Position numbers and translations under genes: made by a program. DNA of 64,000 nt from Niastella sp. OAS944 (GTDB taxonomy: Bacteria; Bacteroidota; Bacteroidia; Chitinophagales; Chitinophagaceae), in contig JANUBW010000014.1 in assembly GCA_024809215.1 (NCBI GenBank), positions 144,337-208,336 of the forward strand, given 5' to 3'. The notes beneath the pieces are model-generated. The model worked only from the letters and a program-made list of their open reading frames with translations. It did no database searches and was not told the DNA's origin. Positions 46,301 through 54,815 of the stretch are shown here, one piece after another (within the stretch, counting starts at the first letter, position 1; each line of letters begins with the position of its first letter).

Positions 46301-46578
46301 TTATTCAAATAAGTTTTGGCCACCCCCATATTATCCTGGTTCCAGGTTTTTGCATCACTCTCTCTTCTAAATAAACCAAGAACCCGCCCATTAACTTCAT
46401 CACGATACTTTTCGTTATAGGAAAGACGGATGATACGTCCACTACCTGCATCCTTGTTATTTATTTGTTCTAATATATCGCGATGAAGGGTATTGCCATA
46501 CTTTACAATTGTGCTATCAGACGAAATAGCATAATTACATACGCCCAAACAAAATAACAGCGTTAATATTATCCTCAT
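43339..46578 (-). CDS. Secreted protein with C-terminal PD-(D/E)XK nuclease-like domain, candidate polymorphic toxin
   Basis: A 1079-aa protein with a signal peptide (MRIILTLLFCLGVCNYAISS). The first ~850 residues are not recognisable; a hydrophobic helical stretch lies near 590-650. The C-terminal ~150 residues carry the signature of the PD-(D/E)XK restriction-endonuclease fold: Glu928 in GSEWQLRYA, Asp960 in YRIVDILL, and Glu970/Lys972 in RVEVKSW, with a D-x9-E-x-K spacing. A pre-toxin-like segment (VNHAELGRSGTIKDEFG) lies before it. This layout, export signal plus long stalk plus small C-terminal nuclease, matches polymorphic toxins. It overlaps the propeller gene by 4 bp and follows the TANFOR gene by 11 bp. 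Nuclease activity is predicted, not shown. Confidence 0.75.
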   Translation of the reverse strand: MRIILTLLFCLGVCNYAISSDSTIVKYGNTLHRDILEQINNKDAGSGRIIRLSYNEKYRDEVNGRVLGLFRRESDAKTWNQDNMGVAKTYLNKFKDNSDIDFYVVLASVYKYFDVNDKPENIYEYQALNTQKKLRQQEIKELKLTDDLERGRAGDSAGSSRKFNAFADKVSKKYGEYFTTNATSGRKVFVLIVISSFYPNEKDGSVGKVLHSFGVMHDRFNYNGYEFEEFSGMFLGTRTDFNLGVVNKEEKLGEYIRLMYQIKMGEIVPENGTYKKLGYSIPKKEILPGSYIQQLKDKVGNPHNYKPHPQQPNDINPNFFDYTGAVSPEEISKALEVFQQVKTDRGYILKVFVTDYETPYNILKIIDDYVKSPGDNDMIIWLHFNKYVDPVFDFFYGKNVPNQEELNWLQQFMVQLMGGSGIQVNLLTMILDGLAHLIGELNIPARYYDPESKDEKTQKDNFNPVPSGLFNIITLKVGVPPIRLALQSIPGLDPMEDPYQPYKCEFAFYCGIANGVVDVLKGVPEFSSFLIKLLTNEKGKVKGARTEFLEGWKAMKDNGIWKSIWQMTVKAHTGNACKVSAQIGHDVIDVVSVAIAFSKAGVAAKIATFLEVIDPTTYAINFATKALLKLPKVVVASVDYTKEFIFKLKNGFIKLTIIDGKEFIQIANDALQQWRIPNWNDYPPLAMAGPGGTNYNAILDPVNNTPGNGEYISMIIDDGAGGGPMADANNIVCAVTNEGNLALLQNATETFLKNELDNLKERFPALIDHLNNLRSTLNESDEFFQEFIKDFKNKDDLLRRFQAGLTNPDELQIDAWVILYNAGRGRLRSNPDILKKLGDLLKVNEFAGPGQAWGKADFEKLFVNHAELGRSGTIKDEFGIAVSKARSTLSAEALLDVLILAKKDPKPGIQEVLKRLAGNDKKYLIGSEWQLRYAKSIWNDIERFEVKLPPEATSGYRIVDILLKNGTRVEVKSWDDFLTSYVPNFVEQFAKDLKDGVNLDKIKWVFDRKGQFALGDKIGIGYLHSMVISALREENSKKLFKDILTPEKLISRFGTDNIDEAIDILEKEGEFLKMFKLAE

Positions 46579-46589
46579 ATTTGATTCAT

Positions 46590-48857
46590 TTAATCATTTA
46601 ATAACTGAGCGGATTCGCTAATTGCTTCTATCAGGAATTTTTTTGAATATTTTACCAGGGAAGCGGTTTCCTCGCCTTTATCCAACTTTTCCATCAGGGC
46701 CCGTATCAGTAGTTTACCGTTAAAGAGTTCATCATCTTTAGCATTTTCTTCAACAGCAGTATTAGTTCCAAAAATGTTAAACAACATTTCATATAATTTC
46801 TTGCTGGTCAGCGCTTTCTTCTCTGTCAGATAGGCGTTGGCTTTTCTGTTAAATTCAGCATAATCCTCATCGTAAGAATTTAAATCGTCGGCAAACGATT
46901 CCAGCTGTATGTATTCCCAGGTTGTATTGGGTAAAGAATCCAGTTGCTGCTCAGTGTATATTTCTGTTTTAAGGCTATCTGAAATTGACTTCAGTTTTGA
47001 TGTACTTGTGTACGTATAATCTTTTTCCAATTCCCTCACTGATGTAACAATCACCTGTACAATGTCTGTTACTAATTTTTCTCTTTTCGCATTTAAACTG
47101 GACAATTGTTTTTGCGCATTTTCAAAATTGCTCTTTACTAAATCCATATCTGCCTTTACAGCGTCTTTTTCAGGGCCGTTAGGTAATGAATTAAATGTAC
47201 TCTCTAATGCATCATATGCATTTTTAGCACTGTCAATAGTTTTGGTGGCAGCAGCAAACCCATTTTTCAAATTGTATGGCAGTTCTTCATTTATAATTTC
47301 GTTTACCTGCTCCGTCAATTTTTTAATATATGAAGATTGAGCTGTTATGTTCACTGTTATTAATTCATTGAGCAGATCAGCCAGCCCTTGGATGTTTGCA
47401 ATGACCTCATCCACATCAACAATTCCAGCCTCGGTAGGATCATACGTCGTCATAATCTCTCCCACCTTCAACTTCATATCAGTACCCACCCCAATATTCT
47501 CAAACCTTACTCCCAATTTCATATTCGCCAGCCATGGCACTACTACATACCCCTGACCGTTGAAACTACTGCTTCCGCTTACCTGCGTAACCACCACATC
47601 AAAGTCACCTGCCTTCACAATGTCACCTACGTTCAACTGCTGCAAAAGCGGCTCGGTAGTCGGAGCAGGATTAGGATCAAAGCCACACTGAGGAACAGTA
47701 GTAGCAGTTGCGCTATTAGTAGAAAACTGCTGCAACGAAGAGAAAATGTATTTTCCCATTTCACAGGCTGCTCCAACTCTATACTCGTATGTTGTCGATG
47801 GTTCAAGATCTGTTATTGATACATTCGGGGTGGTGTTACCCAACTCAAACCACTCAGCACCTGCAGTATTTATTTTCCGGTATTCCACTTTATATTCCAG
47901 GTGTTGTGCATTGGCTGCCCAGGTAATATTCACCCTTTGCCCCTGGGCCGTTGCATTAATACTTGTTGGAGCAGGACAATTATTCTGATATACAAACCAA
48001 AATATTTCACTAAACCCATTATTACGGAACATAGCAACATCCTGCGTACCGCTCTTCGCTTTGGCCTGTACCTGCCAGGCATAGGTGTAACCCGGTTTCA
48101 ATCTTGGTTTAGCGCCAATACCATCGTACAATATTGTAGTTATAGCCGTACTTTCTTCATAAATAGCGGGATAACTCGCAAAATCCGCCTCTGGCGTTGT
48201 AGTCCCAAGCGGCAGTTCAACTAATTTGAAATTGTAATCGATCGTATATGCAGTTGGGCTTGCTGTATGACGTGGCGTCCATTGAAATGAAACGTTCTGA
48301 GCCGCCGGTTCAATAACAGGGATCAATGCCTCTGACTTACGAGGCAAATTCAACAATGGTGGCTCACTAAGCGTTAACCACGCAATTGTACAGCCCTTAT
48401 TACTTACCGTTTGGCCGGTAGCCACATCAACCACTTCAAAACAAAAAGTATAAAACCCTTCGGGTAGCTTACCCGTTTGCTGGTATTGTGATTGTGTAAT
48501 TCCGCTAAACGTAAGGTTGTTGGAATTAAAATATTCCGTTAAATCGGCTGGTTGAATATACTTCGGCTGCCCCGATAATATTTCGATTGCTGTAAAGGAA
48601 ACATCTTCCCTTGTAACAATAGCTACGCTCTGGCTTGTAATGCTCATGCGCAACCGCACCTGTAACGATGGCTTATTAAAGTCACGCAATAACAATAACA
48701 AATTCAGTTTAGGACTGCCAATTGCACTATAGTAATCGCTTACCTGTAGCGAATATGGCGGCACCAGCTGCGGTGTAACCTGAACAGGATACTGTTGCGC
48801 CACCAGGCATATCCCAGGCAATAATAAGAAGGCGGCTATTATGAGTATTCGTCTCAT
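46590..48857 (-). CDS. TANFOR-domain protein with fibronectin type III and coiled-coil regions
   Basis: A 755-aa secreted protein: signal peptide (ICLVAQ cleavage), then the TANFOR domain (about 20-170): QYPVQVTPQLVPPYSLQVSD, NKPSLQVRLRM, and GKLPEGFYTFCFEVVD are characteristic of this Bacteroidota domain. A fibronectin type III-like domain (about 295-380, VEYRKINTAGAEWFELG) follows, then a long predicted coiled coil (about 490-620). No T9SS tail is visible. It occupies the operon position directly before the candidate toxin, with a gap of 11 bp. TANFOR proteins are known from Tannerella and related organisms but their role is unclear. Confidence 0.82.
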   Translation of the reverse strand: MRRILIIAAFLLLPGICLVAQQYPVQVTPQLVPPYSLQVSDYYSAIGSPKLNLLLLLRDFNKPSLQVRLRMSITSQSVAIVTREDVSFTAIEILSGQPKYIQPADLTEYFNSNNLTFSGITQSQYQQTGKLPEGFYTFCFEVVDVATGQTVSNKGCTIAWLTLSEPPLLNLPRKSEALIPVIEPAAQNVSFQWTPRHTASPTAYTIDYNFKLVELPLGTTTPEADFASYPAIYEESTAITTILYDGIGAKPRLKPGYTYAWQVQAKAKSGTQDVAMFRNNGFSEIFWFVYQNNCPAPTSINATAQGQRVNITWAANAQHLEYKVEYRKINTAGAEWFELGNTTPNVSITDLEPSTTYEYRVGAACEMGKYIFSSLQQFSTNSATATTVPQCGFDPNPAPTTEPLLQQLNVGDIVKAGDFDVVVTQVSGSSSFNGQGYVVVPWLANMKLGVRFENIGVGTDMKLKVGEIMTTYDPTEAGIVDVDEVIANIQGLADLLNELITVNITAQSSYIKKLTEQVNEIINEELPYNLKNGFAAATKTIDSAKNAYDALESTFNSLPNGPEKDAVKADMDLVKSNFENAQKQLSSLNAKREKLVTDIVQVIVTSVRELEKDYTYTSTSKLKSISDSLKTEIYTEQQLDSLPNTTWEYIQLESFADDLNSYDEDYAEFNRKANAYLTEKKALTSKKLYEMLFNIFGTNTAVEENAKDDELFNGKLLIRALMEKLDKGEETASLVKYSKKFLIEAISESAQLLND

Positions 48858-48924
48858 GAACAGTTAAGGTCTCGGGTTTTAATTAATTGTTTTACTAATC
48901 CGGTCATCATTTATTTCTGCATCA

Positions 48925-51900
48925 TCACTGAGCAATAATTACTTTATACACAAAACTTCCCTTGGCAGAATCGATCACCAGCATGTATACGCCCCAATTC
49001 AATGCATTTACATTATAATCCAGGCTATAATCCTTTAGTCCCAGTATCACCCTATCGTCTACAATTGCATTGGTTAGTGAGTTTATTAAACGTAAACGAG
49101 CCCTGGTAATCTCACTGAAGTTCAGGTCAACCTTGAACGTTCCATTATTAGGATTTGGACGAATCACCGCTGCTTTTAAATAGGCATCGGACTGACTGCC
49201 ACTGGTAACGGCCCCACTACGATTTAAGACAATCACATTTTTGGTAGTATCGTCTACACAACCGCTGGCATAATAAGCCTGCATCGTAATAGCATACCTG
49301 CCTGTATCGGAGAAGATCAATTCACATTTATCATTTGTTTCAAGCACCGGCCGTATTACATTACCCGCAGACGGAATTAACCACTTAACACTATCAGTAC
49401 GCGGCTGACTTAAGTTCACCAGTGTTACACTCTCATTTACGAATGCCTGGGTACTCACAATAAATTCAGTATTTATCATGCTGTTCTGTGCACTGATCAC
49501 TACAGCATCCTGCACAACGCAACCCCGAGTGTTGCTAACAGATACCTGGTACGTTCCAGCTTGTGTAACGGCAACCTTAGCTATATTTGCTGTAAAGCCA
49601 TTATCACTTTGCCAATTGTAGGTTAACGGCGGCGTGCTGGCAGCGGTAGCATCTAACTTAATTGTTTGACCTATACAGATCTTTCTATCAGGTCCTATAT
49701 TCACTATTAGATCATCGGGGTTGGTTATTTCAATGGTATCGCTTTCTGAGCAGCCACCAATATCTGTAACCTTATACCAGTATTTTCCCGGGCATAGATT
49801 GCTGATAGTTGCAGTTGTAGCGCCTGTACTCCATGCGTAGGTATACACACCCTGTCCACCAGTTGCACTCAATGCAATCTGTCCATCACATTTACCCTTA
49901 CAGGTAACCTGAGCAACTACCGCATTCGGCAATATTCTTACAGGCGAGGTTACGCTTACATTACCACGTGCCATACAGAAATTACTATCTGTTACCACTA
50001 TTATATAGTCGCCACCAAGTACTTTATTTACAACTGGCGTACGGGCGCCGGTGCTCCATTCGTATTTATAACTTCCATCGCCGAAAGGCGTACCACCTGT
50101 TACCGTCACCTTCAGTACCCCATTACTATCGGAATAGCAATTAGTAGGTACAGCAGTAGGATTAAGCAGCAATGGCGATGGTTGGGCAAACACAAATGTT
50201 TCAGATGCTTTTGTGTTATTATATTTATCTGTTACTTCAACCAGGTACGTACCAGCTGTTACATTATCAAGCAGGCTATCAGTATCAGTGAGTACACTAT
50301 TTCCTTCGTTGGTAACCTTGTACCATTTAAACATATACTTTGGACTATCAAGCTTTATTCCTCCGGTGGCATCTGCTAATAGTTTACCATCAGTACTGTC
50401 GTAACAACTTACCGGTTTCTTTTCTTTAATGGTAACCAACAATGGTTGAGGTTTGCGAATGGGTATTTCCATTTCGAATTTACATCCGCCAGGATCAGCC
50501 GAATTTGTGGCATAATAAGCATCATAAATGCGTAGGATATAATCGCCTTCAGGTAATAAGCCTGTTACAGATTGCATTCGTTTGTTAGCTTCTAAAATAG
50601 TATTGGTAACAGGCAGTTCTTCATTGGTAGCCTTATTTGTAAAGGTCACTATATATGGATTACGTGCAACCTCGGGCGTGGTTACAAATGGAGTACCGCC
50701 GCTTATCTGCACTTTTACCTGCGCATTTGCCAAATCGTGTCTTGTAATTGGACTAACCTCATACAGATCGAGTGTGATGCCTTTTTCGGGTTCTTTGATG
50801 GTAAAACTAAAGGTCAATTCATTACCGTCGATATCTTTCGCATAACAATCAACTTCATCACGTACCCTTAGCGTGTATTTACCACCTTTTAAGCCATTTA
50901 CTAGTTGTGTTGTAAGATTTACGTTAACATTACCAATATAACCAGAAGTAAGATTGTGGTTTGTAAATTCCACCCATGGTGAATAATCGGTGTCTCCTTC
51001 GCGCTTAAGGCTATACTTAAATGTTGATGTATAAACGTAATTAGTTATATCGGTCCCGGTTCTATGATTAAATCCACCTGTTGCATATATCATAACAGCC
51101 CCTGTAGCACTGCCTTTACAGAGTACATTGTTTTGGACCCCTGCAACAAAATTGATCTTTCGTGGCTGTGTAAGCTCCGGAAACGCTGTATGGTATATAG
51201 AGCCGGTGTAAGTGGCCATAGAATAACCTGTATAATCGGTATATGACTCAAAATCGTCGGTTTCAGGTGTAACAAATCCGTCCTGAAAATTCACACTGTT
51301 CATGGCCAAATATTTTGTTTCAGCCCCACGTGTATTAACATCCAGATCATATAACATGCCACTGGCATATTTCCCAAGCAACGAAACATAATAGTTTCCC
51401 TTGCTTAACTCATTCGGCCATGTATATGTGTTATCACTGGCCAGCGAAGTAAGGTTTAAAGCGGAGTAGTTAAGTCGCTTATCGGTATTTAATAATAGTA
51501 TACTTAGTTTTTCCTGGGGCAACAGGGCACGATCGAATTGTATTTTTATAGTTCCTTCATGCCTTTCATAACAATTCAAATCGGTTTTAGTGACACCTGT
51601 AATATGTGGTGAAGAGAGACGTAAGGTAAACGAACCTATTTCAGAAACTGAACTTAACAAGCCTGTAGCTCTAAAGTTAATAGTTGAATTCAGGCGGCTT
51701 ACATAATTATCACCAAACAGGTCGTAACCAGAAACTAATAACGTAGTATCATTCAATTTAAGATTACTGGGTACATTACGCCAGGTATTTGTTTTGGCGT
51801 CAATTGTATCCTGGTATTGCCATTGAACCGGAATAAAATGAAAAGATAAACCCACCCGTTCACCTGTTGTACAGGCAATACGTATTTTGTCGTGACTGGG

Positions 51901-52614
51901 CAAGTTTAATGAAACATCCTGGGCAGGAACGACCCGTATTCTTGTTTCAACGACATACGTATTATCATATGAATTAGAATAATTTACCCATTCTCCCATC
52001 TCTCCCTGGGGATATAACTTACTATAGTTTTGATTACCGGTTAACCAGGATTTATTTACAGTGAAACCGGGCTCTAATTGATACATATTATAGTATTCGT
52101 AGAGATAAAAGGTCTCTTCAAATACTAGAGATTGAAAATAATCGATATTAAACCCCTGCACCAAATGAAGTGTATCATAATAGTCAATGCTTTCATACCA
52201 TGGAAGCGCATTAATTGTTTCATAAGGAATTTCAACAGACGAACCTATGTTAATTTCATTTGAGCTGCCCGTTGGTTTATACGACAATTTAATTAAAGCA
52301 TTATGCGAAGCTCCTGTACGATCAAGATCCGGGACTGCGCAATAGTCTTGGCACGCTGCTACAATAGCGGGATCTTCAGGCGGAGCACTAACGCCTGGAT
52401 ATCTCAAACAAGCCCAGGCATCAGGAGGACCATCATCCCATGGTGTATTTGGATCATCCGGATGATATACATATTTCAGGTAATATGCAGGATTCTGTGT
52501 TTTGGACACATGTCTTTCGATCAGTACAGTATACTGTTCTACCCTGATCCTCTGCCCCTGCGCCCATTGTGCAGTAACCAATAAGAATAATATAGCTTGC
52601 AGAACTTTTCGCAT
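48925..52614 (-). CDS. SprB-repeat protein with T9SS type A sorting domain
   Basis: A 1229-aa secreted protein: signal peptide (QWAQG), a ~600-residue N-terminal region of unknown type, SprB-like repeats (about 740-970; CKGKCDGQIALSATGG and YAWSTGATTATISNL are typical), a PKD-like or Ig-like region, and a C-terminal type A sorting domain (IRPNPNNGTFKVDL, then GVYMLVIDSAKG). The sorting domain routes it through T9SS to the surface, where SprB-type proteins act in adhesion or gliding. It lies 9 bp after the fibronectin protein gene and 67 bp before the TANFOR gene. Confidence 0.9.
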   Translation of the reverse strand: MRKVLQAILFLLVTAQWAQGQRIRVEQYTVLIERHVSKTQNPAYYLKYVYHPDDPNTPWDDGPPDAWACLRYPGVSAPPEDPAIVAACQDYCAVPDLDRTGASHNALIKLSYKPTGSSNEINIGSSVEIPYETINALPWYESIDYYDTLHLVQGFNIDYFQSLVFEETFYLYEYYNMYQLEPGFTVNKSWLTGNQNYSKLYPQGEMGEWVNYSNSYDNTYVVETRIRVVPAQDVSLNLPSHDKIRIACTTGERVGLSFHFIPVQWQYQDTIDAKTNTWRNVPSNLKLNDTTLLVSGYDLFGDNYVSRLNSTINFRATGLLSSVSEIGSFTLRLSSPHITGVTKTDLNCYERHEGTIKIQFDRALLPQEKLSILLLNTDKRLNYSALNLTSLASDNTYTWPNELSKGNYYVSLLGKYASGMLYDLDVNTRGAETKYLAMNSVNFQDGFVTPETDDFESYTDYTGYSMATYTGSIYHTAFPELTQPRKINFVAGVQNNVLCKGSATGAVMIYATGGFNHRTGTDITNYVYTSTFKYSLKREGDTDYSPWVEFTNHNLTSGYIGNVNVNLTTQLVNGLKGGKYTLRVRDEVDCYAKDIDGNELTFSFTIKEPEKGITLDLYEVSPITRHDLANAQVKVQISGGTPFVTTPEVARNPYIVTFTNKATNEELPVTNTILEANKRMQSVTGLLPEGDYILRIYDAYYATNSADPGGCKFEMEIPIRKPQPLLVTIKEKKPVSCYDSTDGKLLADATGGIKLDSPKYMFKWYKVTNEGNSVLTDTDSLLDNVTAGTYLVEVTDKYNNTKASETFVFAQPSPLLLNPTAVPTNCYSDSNGVLKVTVTGGTPFGDGSYKYEWSTGARTPVVNKVLGGDYIIVVTDSNFCMARGNVSVTSPVRILPNAVVAQVTCKGKCDGQIALSATGGQGVYTYAWSTGATTATISNLCPGKYWYKVTDIGGCSESDTIEITNPDDLIVNIGPDRKICIGQTIKLDATAASTPPLTYNWQSDNGFTANIAKVAVTQAGTYQVSVSNTRGCVVQDAVVISAQNSMINTEFIVSTQAFVNESVTLVNLSQPRTDSVKWLIPSAGNVIRPVLETNDKCELIFSDTGRYAITMQAYYASGCVDDTTKNVIVLNRSGAVTSGSQSDAYLKAAVIRPNPNNGTFKVDLNFSEITRARLRLINSLTNAIVDDRVILGLKDYSLDYNVNALNWGVYMLVIDSAKGSFVYKVIIAQ

Positions 52615-52623
52615 ACGTACTGT

Positions 52624-54810
52624 TTAATAAATAACACTTTTGGTTACGAAATCGGAATACTGGCCATTTGTATACACCGCCCGAATGGCATACTTATATT
52701 TAGTATTTACCCTCAAATCGGTATCAATGAAACTACTGGCAGCAGTAGCCACTTGTTTATACAGGCTCATGGGTTCTTTAGCCTCCCCCCTGAACAACTC
52801 AAACCGGCGGATATTCTTTACCGTCTTAAGCTGCTCCCAGGTAATGGTCACCGTACGGCCTTTACGATCAACCTCAACTTCCATATTCTTAACCACCTCT
52901 TTCACCCGCTTTTCAGGAACTCTTACGGTTAATGGTTTTGCCGGCTCTGACTCCAGCTTTGAGCTGTCCATTGCAATAATCGTATAACTGTACAGGCGGC
53001 CTTCCTGCCCGTCTTTATCAGTCCACTCGGTGGTGGCGGCCTGCCTGAATTCCTGTAATAGGATCCAGGTAGTTACTGTATCTGCGATCAACCGGCGATA
53101 CAATTTGTGTACAATCACATCCGAATCGCTGCTGTTCACCCATTGCAGGCGAATACCATTCTCCATTATATCATAGGCTGCCAATACAGGTGCTGATGGC
53201 GGTATAACATCTGGCTTTATAACTTCCAACGTACGAGTAAAATCAGATTGATTATACCTGGTATCCACAGCCCTGATAGTGTAGTACACTTTAGGGTTTA
53301 GGTTTTTAAGATTTACAGTATCCCGGTATTCATTTGTTTTCCATAATGAATCCTGTACTGGAGTAAACTCATGCCCTTTTACATTTGCTTTTAATATTTT
53401 ATAACCTGCCAGATCTTTTTCTGTATTGGCGTCCCATTTCAATACCACCACTCCATTGCTGTCAATAGTGCCTTTAAAGCCAGTTGGTATTGCGGGCGCA
53501 ATTGAATCTTCGGGCTGCAATAAATAGGGTTGTGAAGTGCGGCTTTCGCCTTCTTTTGGCACCACCGTAATAGTTATATAGTTGGAACTAAACAAACTCT
53601 TCACTTCTGTTGCTCTTAAACCCGCCGCAATACCTGTTTGTTGTACGGTATACGGCCCTTCAATGCTGGGCGCCTGGTTTATCTGAAATTCTTTCACAGC
53701 GTTGTTCAGGCTATCTTCAAACTCCCAGGCAAGCTGAAACGTGCCCTGTTCATCAAGCGAAACACCGGAAATATGAGGTGTCAATGCCAACTCTGTCTTC
53801 CCCTTTCCCTGAGCAATATCAGAATATGGCCCTGTTTCGCCAAACAACGACAAACCGGCTATCCTGTACTGATATACCGTATCATTACCTGGCAAACCAT
53901 CTATATACATCATACTTCCGTTACCATTCTTTGGATCTGTTTCGTTTAGATTAGTAACCGGCTTATCAGAAATTGATTGGAATGTTTTACCACCATCGGC
54001 CGACCGCTCAATAATATAGGAAGTATAATATTCCTTAAACCCATCGAAGTCCCATTTAAGAATAGCGGTTTTGTCGCCAAACTCGGGAATGATCATAGAA
54101 GGCTTTGGCAAGGGCGCATAATCTGCCAGCCCTATATACAACAGGGAAGTATCAGTAATACGCTGGCTGCCCGGTATAAGAGAATAAATTCGATAGAAAT
54201 ACTTCTCATTTAGTTTAACCTGTTTATCGCGAAAGGCAAGACCAGCGTATTCTGCAGCTTCAAAACTATGATCTGCTGCATACATCGACATGTTAAACCG
54301 CTGGGTAAGCTGCTGGGTTTTATTTATCATTTTGGTAACACCTTTTGTATCAGGTGTTGTTACCTCAAAATCATCCCCATAAATAGCCTGCGCCAGAATG
54401 GCTGCATAATCATCTTTAGTGGCTATGGTATCCCAGGTAGCTAATGGGCGTGGTTTGAATACCATTTTTGAAACATTAACCTGAATTCTGTCCAGAACCT
54501 TTCCGTCACGCGCTATAGTGAATCTTTCTAAAGCATATCCATATTTGTTACCCAACGTCCAGGCGCCTTCATCGCCGGGAGCCCAACGAATAAGTATTTC
54601 ATTTTTTGTGGCTTTTGCTACAGAAACTATTTTCGACTTGAGTGGTGCTGCCTTTATAGGCGCCAGGCTTTTTTTTCCTGGCGCATTTGTTTTCTTAGGA
54701 GCCGGAACGGTGGCTTTTGCTGGTGATTTTCTCACCTGGGCTGTCAGGTCGTTAACCCCAAAGCTGCCGATCACTATCATAAACGTGGTAATTTTCACTA
54801 ACGCTTTCAT
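52624..54810 (-). CDS. Secreted fibronectin type III protein
   Basis: A 728-aa protein with a signal peptide (VNDLTAQ) and a Lys/Pro/Ala-rich linker (about 26-60). At least four fibronectin type III-like domains follow (cores such as LKWDFDGFKEYYTSYIIERS, VVLKWDANTEKDLAGYKI, IRLQWVNSSDSDVIVHKLY and VTITWEQLKTVKNIRRFEL). No T9SS tail. It lies 5 bp after the 1565-aa gene and 9 bp before the SprB gene. It is probably a surface or periplasmic scaffold of this locus; the function is not known. Confidence 0.8.
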   Translation of the reverse strand: MKALVKITTFMIVIGSFGVNDLTAQVRKSPAKATVPAPKKTNAPGKKSLAPIKAAPLKSKIVSVAKATKNEILIRWAPGDEGAWTLGNKYGYALERFTIARDGKVLDRIQVNVSKMVFKPRPLATWDTIATKDDYAAILAQAIYGDDFEVTTPDTKGVTKMINKTQQLTQRFNMSMYAADHSFEAAEYAGLAFRDKQVKLNEKYFYRIYSLIPGSQRITDTSLLYIGLADYAPLPKPSMIIPEFGDKTAILKWDFDGFKEYYTSYIIERSADGGKTFQSISDKPVTNLNETDPKNGNGSMMYIDGLPGNDTVYQYRIAGLSLFGETGPYSDIAQGKGKTELALTPHISGVSLDEQGTFQLAWEFEDSLNNAVKEFQINQAPSIEGPYTVQQTGIAAGLRATEVKSLFSSNYITITVVPKEGESRTSQPYLLQPEDSIAPAIPTGFKGTIDSNGVVVLKWDANTEKDLAGYKILKANVKGHEFTPVQDSLWKTNEYRDTVNLKNLNPKVYYTIRAVDTRYNQSDFTRTLEVIKPDVIPPSAPVLAAYDIMENGIRLQWVNSSDSDVIVHKLYRRLIADTVTTWILLQEFRQAATTEWTDKDGQEGRLYSYTIIAMDSSKLESEPAKPLTVRVPEKRVKEVVKNMEVEVDRKGRTVTITWEQLKTVKNIRRFELFRGEAKEPMSLYKQVATAASSFIDTDLRVNTKYKYAIRAVYTNGQYSDFVTKSVIY

Positions 54811-54815
54811 ATCAA

